Origin: Pseudomonas sp. CHM02
GTDB lineage: Bacteria; Pseudomonadota; Gammaproteobacteria; Pseudomonadales; Pseudomonadaceae
Direction: 5' to 3'
DNA length: 64,000 nt
NCBI RefSeq assembly: GCF_000612585.1
Contig: NZ_JFCA01000005.1
Coordinates: forward strand, 1 to 64,000
The first letter of the stretch is position 1; each line of letters begins with the position of its first letter. The notes beneath the pieces are model-generated. The model had not been told where the DNA came from and searched no databases. It saw only the letters and a program-made list of their open reading frames with translations. This document shows positions 1-10,478 of the stretch, piece after piece. A program made the translations under genes and the position numbers.

Positions 1-22
1 CGCCGGCAAGCCGGCTCCTACA
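1..22. repeat. Truncated REP palindrome arm at window edge
   Basis: The first 22 bases match the right arm of the REP palindromes seen complete at 5237-5302 and 9096-9161. The left arm presumably lies upstream of the window. Confidence 0.75.
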
Positions 23-79
23 ATGGTGTGCGGTGAGGCATACTTGCCGCCTCCCGCTCCCCAGAATTGTCAGCGTCCC

Positions 80-1588
80 ATGCGTATCCACGTCAGCTTC
101 ATCGACCGCGTCGGCATTACCCAGGAAGTCCTGGCCCTGCTCGGTGGGCGCAATCTCAACCTGGATGCGGTGGAGATGGTGCCGCCCAACGTCTATATCG
201 ACGCCCCGACCCTGAGCGCCGAAGTCCTCGAAGAACTGCGTGACGCGCTGTTCAGCGTGCACGGCGTGCAGGCGGTCACGGTGGTGGACATCCTCCCCGG
301 CCAACGCCGCCACCTGCAACTCGACGCCCTGCTGGCGGCCATGACCGACCCGGTGCTGGCGCTGGACAGTGCGGGCAAGATCCTGCTGGCCAACCCGGCG
401 TTGATCGCCCTGTACGGTCGCGAACCGGCCGGGGAAAGCATCAGCGAGCTGCTCAATGATCCGGCGCTGCTGGAGACCTTGCTGGAGCATGGCTTTCGCT
501 TGCCGCTGCGCGAGATCAGCGTCAACGGCCAGACCTTTTTACTCGACGCCACGCCGATCACCGATGCGGGCGCCCTGCTCACGCTCTACCAACCCAACCG
601 CATCGGCGAACAGCTGTCGGCGCTGCACCACGACCATGCCGAAGGGTTTGATGCGCTGTTGGGCGAGTCCCCGGTGATCCGCACCCTCAAGGCGCGCGCG
701 CAGCGCGTGGCGGCGTTGGATGCACCGCTGTTGATCCAGGGCGAAACCGGCACCGGCAAGGAATTGGTGGCACGCGCGTGCCACGCCATCAGTGCACGCC
801 ACAGCGCACCGTTTTTGGCGTTGAACTGCGCGGCGCTGCCGGAGAACCTCGCCGAGAGCGAGCTGTTCGGTTATGCACCGGGCGCCTTTACCGGCGCGCA
901 ACGCGGTGGCAAGCCGGGGTTGATGGAGCTGGCCAACCAGGGCACGGTGTTCCTCGATGAGATCGGCGAGATGTCGCCGTACTTGCAGGCCAAGCTGCTG
1001 CGTTTTCTCAATGATGGCAGCTTCCGGCGCGTCGGCGGCGATCGCGAAGTGAAGGTCAACGTGCGCATCCTCAGCGCCACCCATCGCGACCTGGAAAAGA
1101 TGGTCGGCGAAGGCACCTTCCGCGAAGACCTGTTCTACCGCCTCAACGTGCTCAACGTCGAAGTGCCGCCGCTGCGCGAACGTGGCCAGGACATCCTGTT
1201 ACTGGCGCGTTACTTCATGCAGCAGGCCTGCGCGCAGATCCAGCGCCCGGTGTGCCGCCTGGCGCCCGGCACTTACCCAGCGCTGCTGGGCAACCGCTGG
1301 CCGGGCAACGTGCGCCAGTTGCAGAACGTGATCTTCCGCGCCGCCGCCATCTGTGAAAGCAGCCTGGTGGACATCGGCGACCTGGACATTGCTGGCACTT
1401 CGGTGGCACGCCAGGGCGACGGTGAAATAGACAGCCTGGAACAGGCGGTGGAAGACTTCGAGCGCAACCTGCTGGAAACCCTCTACACCAGCTACCCCTC
1501 GACCCGTCAACTGGCCAGCCGCCTGCAGACCTCGCACACGGCCATCGCCCATCGCCTGCGCAAATACGGCATTCCAAATAAGCCCTGA
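80..1588 (+). CDS. gcsR: Sigma-54-dependent TyrR-like regulator GcsR of the glycine cleavage operon
   Basis: Enhancer-binding protein of 502 aa that activates sigma-54 RNA polymerase at the gcv operon. Domains in order: N-terminal ACT-like ligand domain (about 1-75), PAS domain (about 80-185), AAA+ domain (about 195-430) with Walker A GETGTGKE near 222-229 and the sigma-54 contact loop GAFTGA at 268-273, then a C-terminal TyrR-type helix-turn-helix ([19 protein letters not shown]). The frame stays open upstream to 23, but the ACT domain begins with [12 protein letters not shown], so I start at 80. It lies directly upstream of its expected target gcvH and in the same direction. In P. aeruginosa the glycine-responsive GcsR has this architecture and genomic position. 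Function is inferred from that homology and from the sites at 1724-1842. Confidence 0.93.
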   Translation: MRIHVSFIDRVGITQEVLALLGGRNLNLDAVEMVPPNVYIDAPTLSAEVLEELRDALFSVHGVQAVTVVDILPGQRRHLQLDALLAAMTDPVLALDSAGKILLANPALIALYGREPAGESISELLNDPALLETLLEHGFRLPLREISVNGQTFLLDATPITDAGALLTLYQPNRIGEQLSALHHDHAEGFDALLGESPVIRTLKARAQRVAALDAPLLIQGETGTGKELVARACHAISARHSAPFLALNCAALPENLAESELFGYAPGAFTGAQRGGKPGLMELANQGTVFLDEIGEMSPYLQAKLLRFLNDGSFRRVGGDREVKVNVRILSATHRDLEKMVGEGTFREDLFYRLNVLNVEVPPLRERGQDILLLARYFMQQACAQIQRPVCRLAPGTYPALLGNRWPGNVRQLQNVIFRAAAICESSLVDIGDLDIAGTSVARQGDGEIDSLEQAVEDFERNLLETLYTSYPSTRQLASRLQTSHTAIAHRLRKYGIPNKP

Positions 1589-1606
1589 AGCCGAGCACCG
1601 ATCAAA

Positions 1607-1677
1607 TGTGGGAGCTGGCTTGCCTGCGATAGCGGTGGGCCAGGCACACCGCTATCGCAGGCAAGCCAGCTCCCACA
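1607..1677. repeat. REP palindrome (GGAGCTGGCTTGCCTGCGAT type)
   Basis: Perfect 31-bp inverted repeat: left arm 1607-1637, 9-nt loop, right arm 1647-1677. It starts 18 bases after the gcsR stop and may also terminate or stabilise the gcsR mRNA. Sequence class is typical of Pseudomonas REP/REPIN elements. Confidence 0.9.
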
Positions 1678-1723
1678 GGAATTGCAATTCGAGCGTTAAG
1701 TTTGGTCCAGGAACGACATCCAG

Positions 1724-1741
1724 TGTACTGAAAGCGCTACA
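1724..1741. promoter_or_regulatory. Candidate GcsR site 1
   Basis: TGTACTG-N4-CGCTACA, an 18-bp imperfect dyad. The right half-site CGCTACA is identical to those of the next two sites. It is one base away from site 2, so the two would be bound side by side. Confidence 0.65.
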
Positions 1742-1742
1742 G

Positions 1743-1760
1743 TGGAACGATTTCGCTACA
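1743..1760. promoter_or_regulatory. Candidate GcsR site 2
   Basis: TGGAACG-N4-CGCTACA. Half-sites and 4-bp spacer agree with the P. aeruginosa GcsR consensus as I recall it (TGTAACG-N4-CGTTCCG). Same spacer length as sites 1 and 3. Confidence 0.72.
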
Positions 1761-1824
1761 GCCTTGTTTTTTTGCGTGCCATGCAAGGCTTTGATCCACA
1801 TAGGCTTTTTTTCAGGCGCTCGAG

Positions 1825-1842
1825 TGTAGCGAAATCGCTACA
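1825..1842. promoter_or_regulatory. Candidate GcsR site 3 (perfect dyad)
   Basis: TGTAGCG-AAAT-CGCTACA, with perfectly complementary 7-bp arms. It is centred about 75 bp upstream of the -24 element and 82 bp downstream of site 2, consistent with enhancer-type sites for a sigma-54 activator. Confidence 0.75.
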
Positions 1843-1906
1843 CCCGGAAACGCTAACGTCACCACCAATTTTATTAACTTATTGATTTATAAAGACTTAA
1901 TAACAT

Positions 1907-1922
1907 TGGCCGCGATATTGCT
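1907..1922 (+). promoter_or_regulatory. Sigma-54 (-24/-12) promoter of gcvH
   Basis: TGGCCGCGATATTGCT has the invariant GG (1908-1909) and GC (1920-1921) separated by exactly 10 bp, with the TTGC-like -12 box. The predicted transcript start near 1932 leaves a leader of about 50 nt before the gcvH ATG at 1983, whose ribosome site is GAGGAG just upstream. It sits in an AT-rich stretch downstream of three dyad sites and next to a gene for a sigma-54 activator. Confidence 0.85.
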
Positions 1923-1982
1923 AAGCAACTCCCCATTATTCCAATCCCGTCCACCAGACGAATCTGGCCTTGAGGAGTTTCC

Positions 1983-2366
1983 ATGAGCGAGTTGCGTTTC
2001 ACTGAAGATCACGAATGGCTGCGCGCCGAAGCCGATGGCAGCGTCACCGTGGGTATCACCGCTTTCGCGCAGAACGCGCTGGGTGATGTGGTTTTCGTGC
2101 AACTGCCGGAGTTGCAGGCCTACGACAAGGGCGCCGAAGCGTCCACCGTGGAATCGGTCAAGGCCGCCAGCGGTGTGTACATGCCTCTGGACGGTGAAGT
2201 GCTCGAAGTGAACGACAAGCTCGACGGCAGCCCGGAACTGGTCAACGAAGACCCGATGGGCGAAGGTTGGTTCTTCCGCTTTAAACCGGCTGATGCCAGT
2301 GCAGTGGCTAAGCTGTTGGATCAGGATGCGTACGACCGCCTGATCAAAGCCAACGCTGAAGCTTGA
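1983..2366 (+). CDS. gcvH: Glycine cleavage system H protein
   Basis: Lipoyl carrier (127 aa) that shuttles the aminomethyl group from the P protein to the T protein and is reoxidised by the L protein (Lpd, not in this window). The lipoylated lysine is Lys60 in the ESVKA motif, preceded by the hydrophobic lipoyl-domain core. Length is normal for the family. First gene of the gcvH-gcvP-sdaA-gcvT operon, 10 bases before gcvP. Expected to be induced by glycine through GcsR and sigma-54, given the upstream promoter and sites. Confidence 0.97.
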   Translation: MSELRFTEDHEWLRAEADGSVTVGITAFAQNALGDVVFVQLPELQAYDKGAEASTVESVKAASGVYMPLDGEVLEVNDKLDGSPELVNEDPMGEGWFFRFKPADASAVAKLLDQDAYDRLIKANAEA

Positions 2367-2376
2367 GGAGCGCGCC

Positions 2377-5223
2377 ATGACCGTTAATCTGACTACCGCC
2401 AACGAATTCATCGCCCGCCACATCGGCCCGCGCCAGGAAGACGAGCAGCACATGCTCGCCAGCCTCGGCTTCGATTCCCTGGAAGCCCTGAGCGCCAGCG
2501 TGATCCCGGAAAGCATCAAGGGCACCAGCGTGCTCGGCCTGGAAGACGGCCTGAGCGAAGCCGAGGCCCTGGCCAAGATCAAGGCCATCGCCGGCAAGAA
2601 CCAACTGTTCAAGACCTACATCGGCCAGGGCTACTACAACTGCCATACGCCGTCGCCGATCCTGCGCAACCTGCTGGAAAACCCGGCCTGGTACACCGCC
2701 TACACCCCGTACCAGCCAGAAATCTCCCAAGGCCGCCTGGAAGCGCTGCTGAACTTCCAGACCCTGATCAGCGACCTCACCGGCCTGCCGATCGCCAACG
2801 CATCTCTGCTCGACGAAGCCACCGCCGCCGCCGAAGCCATGACGTTCTGCAAGCGCCTGAGCAAGAACAAAGGCAGCAATGCCTTCTTCGCTTCGATCCA
2901 CAGCCACCCGCAGACCCTCGACGTATTGCGCACCCGTGCTGAGCCGCTGGGCATCGACGTGGTGGTGGGCGATGAGCGCGAACTGACCGACGTCAGCGCG
3001 TTCTTCGGCGCCCTGCTGCAATACCCGGCCAGCAACGGTGATGTGTTCGACTACCGCGAACTGACCGAGCGTTTCCACGCCGCCAATGCATTGGTAGCCG
3101 TGGCCGCCGACCTGTTGGCCCTGACCCTGCTGACCCCGCCGGGTGAATTCGGCGCCGACGTGGCCATCGGCAGCGCACAGCGCTTCGGTGTGCCGCTGGG
3201 CTTCGGTGGCCCGCACGCGGCGTACTTCTCCACCAAGGATGCGTTCAAGCGCGACATGCCGGGCCGCCTGGTCGGTGTCTCCGTCGACCGTTTCGGCAAG
3301 CCTGCGCTGCGCCTGGCCATGCAGACCCGCGAGCAACATATCCGTCGCGAGAAAGCCACCAGCAACATCTGCACCGCCCAAGTGCTGCTGGCCAACATCG
3401 CCAGCATGTACGCCGTGTACCACGGCCCTAAAGGCCTGACCCAGATCGCCCGGCGTGTGCACCAGTTGACCGCGATCCTGGCCAAGGGCTTGACCACGCT
3501 TGGCGTGAAGGTCGAGCAGGAACACTTCTTCGACACCCTGACCCTCAAAACCGGCGCCCACACCGCTGCCCTGCACGACAAGGCCCGCGCCCAGCGTATC
3601 AACCTGCGTGCAGTGGACGCCGAGCGTCTGGGTGTATCGGTGGACGAAACTACCACCCAGGCCGATATCGAAACCCTGTGGGCGATCTTCGCCGACGGCA
3701 AGGCCCTGCCGGACTTCGCTGCCAATGTGGACAGCACCCTGCCAGCGGCACTGCTGCGCCAGTCGCCAATCCTCAGCCACCCGGTGTTCAATCGTTATCA
3801 CTCCGAAACCGAGCTGATGCGCTACCTGCGCAAGCTGGCCGACAAGGACCTGGCGCTGGACCGCACCATGATCCCGCTGGGCTCGTGCACCATGAAGCTC
3901 AACGCCGCCAGCGAAATGATCCCGGTGACCTGGGCCGAGTTCGGTGCCCTGCACCCGTTCGCCCCGGCCGAGCAAAGCGCCGGCTACCTGCAACTGACTT
4001 CGGACCTGGAAGCCATGCTCTGCGCGGCCACCGGTTACGACGCGATCTCGCTGCAACCGAACGCCGGTTCCCAAGGTGAATACGCTGGCTTGCTGGCCAT
4101 TCGTGCCTACCACCAGAGCCGTGGCGATGAGCGCCGCGATATCTGCCTGATCCCCTCGTCGGCCCACGGCACCAACCCAGCCACCGCCAACATGGCGGGC
4201 ATGCGTGTGGTCGTCACCGCCTGCGACGCGCGCGGCAACGTCGACATCGAAGACCTGCGCGCCAAGGCCATCGAGCACCGCGATCACCTCGCCGCACTGA
4301 TGATCACCTATCCGTCCACCCACGGTGTGTTCGAGGAAGGCATCCGCGAAATCTGCGGCATCATTCACGACAACGGCGGCCAGGTGTACATCGACGGCGC
4401 CAATATGAACGCGATGGTCGGCCTGTGCGCACCGGGCAAGTTCGGCGGCGACGTGTCCCACCTGAACCTGCACAAGACCTTCTGCATTCCCCACGGCGGT
4501 GGCGGCCCGGGTGTTGGCCCGATTGGCGTCAAGTCGCACCTCACGCCCTTCCTGCCGGGCCACGCAGCCATGGCGCGCAAGGAAGGCGCGGTGTGTGCGG
4601 CGCCGTTCGGCAGCGCGAGCATCTTGCCGATCACGTGGATGTACATCAGCATGATGGGCGGTGCGGGCCTCAAGCGCGCTTCGCAACTGGCGATCCTGAA
4701 TGCCAACTACATCTCCCGTCGCCTCGAAGAGCACTACCCAGTGCTCTACACCGGCAGCAACGGCCTGGTGGCGCACGAATGCATCCTCGACCTGCGCCCA
4801 CTCAAGGACAGCAGCGGCATCAGCGTGGACGACGTGGCCAAGCGCTTGATCGACTTCGGTTTCCACGCGCCGACCATGTCGTTCCCGGTGGCCGGCACCT
4901 TGATGATCGAGCCGACCGAAAGTGAATCCAAGGAAGAACTGGACCGCTTCTGTGACGCCATGATCGCCATCCGCGAAGAAATCCGCGCGGTGGAAAACGG
5001 CACCCTGGACAAGGACGACAACCCGCTGAAGAACGCGCCACACACCGCCGCTGAATTGGTTGGCGAGTGGTCGCACCCTTACAGCCGCGAACAGGCTGTG
5101 TACCCGGTAGCGTCGCTGATCGAAGGCAAGTACTGGCCGCCGGTGGGTCGTGTCGACAACGTGTTTGGCGATCGCAACCTGGTGTGCGCCTGCCCGTCGA
5201 TCGAGAACTACCAGGAAGCGTAA
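2377..5223 (+). CDS. gcvP: Glycine dehydrogenase (decarboxylating), P protein
   Basis: PLP-dependent glycine decarboxylase of 948 aa, passing the aminomethyl group to lipoylated GcvH. It is the full-length fused bacterial type, with the two halves seen as separate subunits in some bacteria joined here. The PLP lysine is Lys700 in [18 protein letters not shown], followed by the glycine-rich loop. It lies 10 bases after gcvH with a GAGGAGCGCGCC-type ribosome site. A REP palindrome follows it before sdaA. A 981-codon open frame on the opposite strand is a GC-codon shadow. Confidence 0.98.
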   Translation: MTVNLTTANEFIARHIGPRQEDEQHMLASLGFDSLEALSASVIPESIKGTSVLGLEDGLSEAEALAKIKAIAGKNQLFKTYIGQGYYNCHTPSPILRNLLENPAWYTAYTPYQPEISQGRLEALLNFQTLISDLTGLPIANASLLDEATAAAEAMTFCKRLSKNKGSNAFFASIHSHPQTLDVLRTRAEPLGIDVVVGDERELTDVSAFFGALLQYPASNGDVFDYRELTERFHAANALVAVAADLLALTLLTPPGEFGADVAIGSAQRFGVPLGFGGPHAAYFSTKDAFKRDMPGRLVGVSVDRFGKPALRLAMQTREQHIRREKATSNICTAQVLLANIASMYAVYHGPKGLTQIARRVHQLTAILAKGLTTLGVKVEQEHFFDTLTLKTGAHTAALHDKARAQRINLRAVDAERLGVSVDETTTQADIETLWAIFADGKALPDFAANVDSTLPAALLRQSPILSHPVFNRYHSETELMRYLRKLADKDLALDRTMIPLGSCTMKLNAASEMIPVTWAEFGALHPFAPAEQSAGYLQLTSDLEAMLCAATGYDAISLQPNAGSQGEYAGLLAIRAYHQSRGDERRDICLIPSSAHGTNPATANMAGMRVVVTACDARGNVDIEDLRAKAIEHRDHLAALMITYPSTHGVFEEGIREICGIIHDNGGQVYIDGANMNAMVGLCAPGKFGGDVSHLNLHKTFCIPHGGGGPGVGPIGVKSHLTPFLPGHAAMARKEGAVCAAPFGSASILPITWMYISMMGGAGLKRASQLAILNANYISRRLEEHYPVLYTGSNGLVAHECILDLRPLKDSSGISVDDVAKRLIDFGFHAPTMSFPVAGTLMIEPTESESKEELDRFCDAMIAIREEIRAVENGTLDKDDNPLKNAPHTAAELVGEWSHPYSREQAVYPVASLIEGKYWPPVGRVDNVFGDRNLVCACPSIENYQEA

Positions 5224-5236
5224 ACGCAACCTTCCC

Positions 5237-5302
5237 TGTAGGAGCCGGCTTGCCGGCGATAGCGGTCTTGAGGGCCTCATCGCCGGCAAGCCGGCTCCTA
5301 CA
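5237..5302. repeat. REP palindrome (GGAGCCGGCTTGCCGGCGAT type)
   Basis: 24-bp perfect arms at 5237-5260 and 5279-5302 with an 18-nt loop, between gcvP and sdaA. Being inside an operon, it could uncouple mRNA stability of the gcvHP and sdaA-gcvT halves. That effect is inference. Confidence 0.92.
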
Positions 5303-5357
5303 AGATCGGGTGCACCCGTGAATGCGTGCCCAATAATAAGAAACCGGAGAACAACTC

Positions 5358-6734
<1,377 letters not shown>

Positions 6735-6773
6735 CGCCTAAAGGCGCGCCAGCACGTTTTTCAGGAGCTGAAT

Positions 6774-7898
6774 ATGTCCACCGAAACCCTGTTGAAAACC
6801 CCTCTGCATGCCCTGCACATCGAGTTGGGCGCGCGCATGGTGCCCTTCGCCGGCTACGACATGCCGGTGCAATACCCACTGGGCGTGATGAAGGAACACC
6901 TGCACACCCGTGACCAGGCCGGGCTGTTCGACGTGTCCCACATGGGCCAGATCCGCCTGACCGGCGCCAATGCCGCCAAGGCCCTGGAGACCCTGGTGCC
7001 GGTCGACATCATCGACCTGCCAGTAGGCATGCAGCGCTACGCGATGTTCACCAACGACCAGGGCGGTATTCTCGATGACCTGATGGTAGCCAACCTGGGT
7101 AACGACGAGCTGTTCCTGGTGGTCAACGCCGCCTGCAAGGACCAGGACCTGGCGCACCTGCGCCAGCACATCGGCGACCAGTGCACCATCGAGCCGTTGT
7201 TCGAAGAACGTGCCTTGTTGGCCCTGCAAGGCCCGGCAGCGGTGAAGGTGCTGGCGCGCCTGGCACCGGAAGTCACCAAGATGACCTTCATGCAGTTCGC
7301 TTCCCTGCGCTTGCTGGGCGTGGACTGCTATGTCAGCCGTTCGGGCTACACCGGCGAGGACGGATTCGAAATCTCCGTTCCCGCCGCCAATGCCGAAAGC
7401 CTGGCCCGCAGCCTGCTGGCCGAGACCGAAGTACAGGCTATCGGCCTGGGCGCCCGCGACTCGTTGCGCCTGGAAGCCGGCCTGTGCCTGTACGGCCACG
7501 ACATGAACACCGATACCACACCGATCGAAGCCAGCCTGCTGTGGGCGATCTCCAAGGCCCGACGTGCCGATGGTGCTCGCGCTGGGGGGTTCCCGGGTGC
7601 CGACAAGATCTTCACCCAGCAACAGGCCGGCGTGAGCCGCAAACGGGTAGGCTTGTTGCCGCAGGAACGCACGCCTGTGCGTGAAGGCGCGGAGATCGTC
7701 GACGCAGACGGTACGGTGATCGGCAGCGTGTGCAGCGGTGGTTTCGGTCCGACCCTGGGCGGCCCGCTGGCGATGGGTTACCTGGACAGTGCATTCATCG
7801 CACTGGATACCGAAGTTTCTGCGTTGGTGCGTGGGAAAAAGGTGCCACTACGTGTAAGTAAAATGCCATTTGTACCGCAGCGTTACTATCGCGGCTGA
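6774..7898 (+). CDS. gcvT: Glycine cleavage system T protein (aminomethyltransferase)
   Basis: Folate-dependent aminomethyltransferase (374 aa) that releases ammonia from the GcvH-bound intermediate and forms 5,10-methylene-tetrahydrofolate. The N-terminal segment [16 protein letters not shown] and FDVSHMGQI are family hallmarks, and the C-terminal barrel ends in the usual [16 protein letters not shown]. Last gene of the operon, 39 bases after sdaA with a CAGGAG ribosome site. Length is normal. Confidence 0.97.
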   Translation: MSTETLLKTPLHALHIELGARMVPFAGYDMPVQYPLGVMKEHLHTRDQAGLFDVSHMGQIRLTGANAAKALETLVPVDIIDLPVGMQRYAMFTNDQGGILDDLMVANLGNDELFLVVNAACKDQDLAHLRQHIGDQCTIEPLFEERALLALQGPAAVKVLARLAPEVTKMTFMQFASLRLLGVDCYVSRSGYTGEDGFEISVPAANAESLARSLLAETEVQAIGLGARDSLRLEAGLCLYGHDMNTDTTPIEASLLWAISKARRADGARAGGFPGADKIFTQQQAGVSRKRVGLLPQERTPVREGAEIVDADGTVIGSVCSGGFGPTLGGPLAMGYLDSAFIALDTEVSALVRGKKVPLRVSKMPFVPQRYYRG

Positions 7899-8290
7899 TT
7901 GGTTGTTTCTATAAGTAACGCGGTTGCGTTAACGTGCACTAATCTGTAACGCAACCGCCATAAAACAGTGCACTGCCGATAGTCTTTTTATAGGAGTCCA
8001 CCTATAACAAGTGATCAACTCTATCGAATAAGTGGGATCCACAATATTCACCCAAGTGTCATAAGCCCAGGCAAAACCTGGGTTTTTGGCAGGGCTTGTT
8101 TTTTCTCTGTTAGTTGGCGTAGAGTTTGCCCACTGTGTTTGCATGGGTCGCTTGGAACCTGGACCTGGGCAGTAGCTGAAGTAGTTGTGCTACAACCCGT
8201 TCGACGTCTCTTACTTTCCTGCAACCCAGCCCAGTACTCTTTCATGCGAAAGGGGCTGTCATTAATTTTTAGCGTCAAGGAAATAAGAAA
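7899..8290. other. Intergenic region gcvT-csp with inverted repeats
   Basis: 392 bp without a gene. It holds a 12-bp perfect inverted repeat (7920-7931 with 7947-7958), two GTGCAC palindromes (about 7935-7940 and 7968-7974), a smaller TATAGG/CCTATA hairpin near 7991-8008, and the terminator at 8066-8087. The part after 8090 should carry the promoter and long leader expected for a cold-shock gene, but I cannot pick a -35/-10 pair with confidence. Confidence 0.6.
8066..8087 (+). terminator. Rho-independent terminator downstream of gcvT
   Basis: CCCAGG (8066-8071), 5-nt loop, CCTGGG (8077-8082), then five T. It probably ends the gcv operon transcript. A second T-rich stretch follows at 8098-8105. 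Confidence 0.7.
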
Positions 8291-8503
8291 ATGGCTGAAC
8301 GTCAGAGCGGTACCGTCAAGTGGTTTAACGACGAGAAAGGGTTTGGTTTTATCACCCCAGAAAGCGGTCCGGATCTGTTCGTGCATTTCCGCGCTATTCA
8401 GGGCAACGGCTTCAAGAGCCTGAAAGAAGGCCAGAAAGTGACGTTCGTTGCTGTGCAAGGCCAGAAAGGCATGCAGGCTGACGAAGTACAAGCAGAAGGC
8501 TGA
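8291..8503 (+). CDS. Cold-shock protein (CspA family)
   Basis: Small single-stranded nucleic-acid-binding protein of 70 aa, a five-stranded OB fold. It has both RNA-binding motifs: KGFGFI (RNP1) and LFVHFRAI (RNP2), plus the KWFNDEKG start of the domain. Likely an RNA chaperone or antiterminator; whether it is cold-induced cannot be told from sequence. It has its own terminator (8517-8551), so it is monocistronic. The FRAI variant in RNP2 recurs in the membrane-anchored homologue at 26261. Confidence 0.95.
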   Translation: MAERQSGTVKWFNDEKGFGFITPESGPDLFVHFRAIQGNGFKSLKEGQKVTFVAVQGQKGMQADEVQAEG

Positions 8504-8516
8504 TCCCCCCTGCGAC

Positions 8517-8551
8517 AAAAAGCCCCTGATGGTGACATCAGGGGCTTTTTT
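8517..8551 (+). terminator. Terminator of the cold-shock gene
   Basis: Perfect 11-bp stem 8521-8531/8536-8546 (AGCCCCTGATG with CATCAGGGGCT), GTGA loop, A-tract before and T-tract after. Confidence 0.95.
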
Positions 8552-8598
8552 ATGCGCGTTTGCTCGTAAAATGGCTTTTTTCATCAGAGAGCCCTGCC

Positions 8599-9087
8599 AT
8601 GTCAAAACCCCTGCTGAGCCCCCAAGGCGAATTCCCCGCCGTTGGCCTGGGCCGTCGTCTGGCAGCGATGTTCTATGATTTCCTGTTGTGCACCGCCCTG
8701 CTGATCGTCACGGCGTTTATCTACAAGCTGATCTGGATCGCATTTGTCGGCGAAGCGAAGATGCGCACCCTCACCGAATCCGGCGCACTGGACGGCGATC
8801 CGTTGCTGTCAACGATCCTGCTGTTTGTGCTGTTTGGTTTCTTCGCCAAGTTCTGGACCCATTCCGGGCAGACCCTGGGCATGCAAGTGTGGGGCGTGCG
8901 CGTACAGAACGCCGATGGCTCCCGGATCAGCCTGTGGCAGGCGCTGTTGCGCTTTGTGGTGTCGATTGCGTCGTGGTTGTGCGTAGGACTGGGGTTTATC
9001 TGGTCGTTGTTCGATAAGCGCAAACGCAGCTGGCATGACATCTATTCGGACACGCAGCTGGTGCGGATTCCCAAACAGAAAAAGTAA
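8599..9087 (+). CDS. RDD-family membrane protein
   Basis: 162-aa inner-membrane protein of the RDD family, function unknown. The RDD signature starts at RRLAAMFYDFL (about 16-26). Three hydrophobic segments fit membrane helices at about 25-48, 73-92 and 125-147, and the C-terminal RSWHDIYSDTQLV is characteristic of the family. The frame is open from a TTG at 8560 inside the csp terminator, so the ATG at 8599 is chosen. A second, unrelated RDD protein begins at 48129. Confidence 0.85.
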   Translation: MSKPLLSPQGEFPAVGLGRRLAAMFYDFLLCTALLIVTAFIYKLIWIAFVGEAKMRTLTESGALDGDPLLSTILLFVLFGFFAKFWTHSGQTLGMQVWGVRVQNADGSRISLWQALLRFVVSIASWLCVGLGFIWSLFDKRKRSWHDIYSDTQLVRIPKQKK

Positions 9088-9095
9088 CCAACCCC

Positions 9096-9161
9096 TGTAG
9101 GAGTCGGCTTGCCGGCGATGGCGATCTTAAGGACGCCATCGCCGGCAAGCCGGCTCCTACA
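9096..9161. repeat. REP palindrome between convergent genes
   Basis: 28-bp arms (9096-9123 and 9134-9161) with one mismatch and a 10-nt loop, same class as the element at 5237. It fills the gap between the RDD gene and the end of nadA, whose stop codon begins four bases after it. Confidence 0.92.
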
Positions 9162-9164
9162 AGG

Positions 9165-10223
9165 TTATGCGTTGCCGGCGAGCTTGAGGCGTGCGGCCTG
9201 GGTGAAATCCAGCATGCGCTTGAGCGGGCGCACCGCGTGGGGGATCACAGAAGGCTCGACGAATATCTCGTTACTGCCCTCACGCAGGCACTGCAGCGTG
9301 CGCTCCAGCGTGTTCATCGCCATCCACGGGCAGTGTGCACAACTGCGGCACGCCGCGCCGTTGCCGGCGGTTGGGGCTTCGACAAAGACCTTGTCCGGGC
9401 ACAGCTGCTGCATCTTGTAGAAGATGCCGCGGTCGGTGGCGACGATAAAGGTCTTGTTCGGCAGGCGCTGGGCGGCCGCAATCAGTTGGCTGGTCGACCC
9501 TACGGCATCCGCCAGCTCGATGACCGACGTCGGCGACTCCGGGTGCACCAAAATCGCTGCATCCGGGTAGAGCGCCTTCATATCCTCCAACTGCTTGGAC
9601 TTGAACTCTTCGTGGACAATGCAGGCACCATCCCACAGCAGCATGTCGGCACCGGTCTGGCGCTGGATGTAGGTGCCCAAGTGCTTGTCCGGGCCCCAGA
9701 TGATCGTCTCGCCGTTGTCCATCAGGCTTTCGACGATTTCCAGTGCACAGCTGGACGTGACCACCCAATCCGCCCGTGCCTTGACCGCCGCCGAGGTGTT
9801 GGCGTAGACCACCACGGTGCGCTCGGGATGCTGGTCGCAGAACGCCGAAAACTCCTCCACCGGGCAACCCAGGTCCAGGGAGCAGGTGGCTTCCAGGGTG
9901 GGCATGAGGATGCGTTTTTCGGGGGTGAGGATCTTGGCGGTCTCGCCCATGAAACGCACACCAGCGACCAACACGGTCTTGGCCGGGTGGGCGGCGCCGA
10001 AACGCGCCATTTCCAGGGAGTCGGAGACACAGCCACCGGTTTCTTCGGCCAGGGCCTGGATCACCGGGTCGCAATAGAAGTGGGCAACCAGCACCGCGTC
10101 CTGAGCCTTGAGCTCGGCGGCGATGGCGGTGCGCAGGCTCGCCTCTTCGTCGGCGCTGAGGGCCTTGGGCTGCTTGGCGTCGAGGTGGGCTTGAACCAGA
10201 AGGCGTTCGGAAATTTGCGTCAT
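9165..10223 (-). CDS. nadA: Quinolinate synthase
   Basis: 352-aa 4Fe-4S enzyme of de novo NAD synthesis that condenses iminoaspartate with dihydroxyacetone phosphate to quinolinate. Cluster ligands are visible in [14 protein letters not shown] and the C-terminal CRSCAHCPW. The open frame reaches 10325, but MTQISERLL at 10223 is the natural start and gives normal family length. It stands alone: a REP element follows and the FadL-type gene lies upstream in the same direction with its own terminator. Confidence 0.96.
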   Translation of the reverse strand: MTQISERLLVQAHLDAKQPKALSADEEASLRTAIAAELKAQDAVLVAHFYCDPVIQALAEETGGCVSDSLEMARFGAAHPAKTVLVAGVRFMGETAKILTPEKRILMPTLEATCSLDLGCPVEEFSAFCDQHPERTVVVYANTSAAVKARADWVVTSSCALEIVESLMDNGETIIWGPDKHLGTYIQRQTGADMLLWDGACIVHEEFKSKQLEDMKALYPDAAILVHPESPTSVIELADAVGSTSQLIAAAQRLPNKTFIVATDRGIFYKMQQLCPDKVFVEAPTAGNGAACRSCAHCPWMAMNTLERTLQCLREGSNEIFVEPSVIPHAVRPLKRMLDFTQAARLKLAGNA

Positions 10224-10410
10224 GTTCGCAAGACCTGCAGGCGCAGTTGCGCGAAAGTCGAGTGTACCACCGGCTCTGGAGCCCTTCGGGCGCCGCCGGA
10301 CGAAGTGATTGTGTTCATCAAGCACGGTTAGAGATGAAGCTGCGCAAGGCTACAGAATATCCAAGGGTTTCAAAAGCCTAATCTGGAATTCGCCGGCGTA
10401 TCTGACGGGC

Positions 10411-10449
10411 AAAAAAAGGGAAACTCCAGGGCTGGAGTTTCCCTTTTTT
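10411..10449 (-). terminator. Terminator of the FadL-type gene
   Basis: Perfect 11-bp stem (10418-10428 with 10433-10443), GGGC loop on the plus strand, A-tract on one side and T-tract on the other. It lies 30 bases beyond the stop of the minus-strand gene at 10479. Confidence 0.93.
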
Positions 10450-10478
10450 ACAACAGGCTCTTTGCTGTTTCGCAGAGA

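Noticed and set aside
1608..1829. 73-codon ORF between gcsR and gcvH
   Set aside because: Covers the REP palindrome and the GcsR sites; no protein features.
1861..1982. Glycine riboswitch in the gcv leader
   Set aside because: The leader after the sigma-54 start is only about 50 nt, with no tandem aptamer folds. Control is explained by GcsR.
2344..5289. 981-codon open frame antisense to gcvP
   Set aside because: Mirror of a GC-rich, highly biased gene. No domain, ribosome site or compositional evidence, while gcvP on the other strand is unambiguous.
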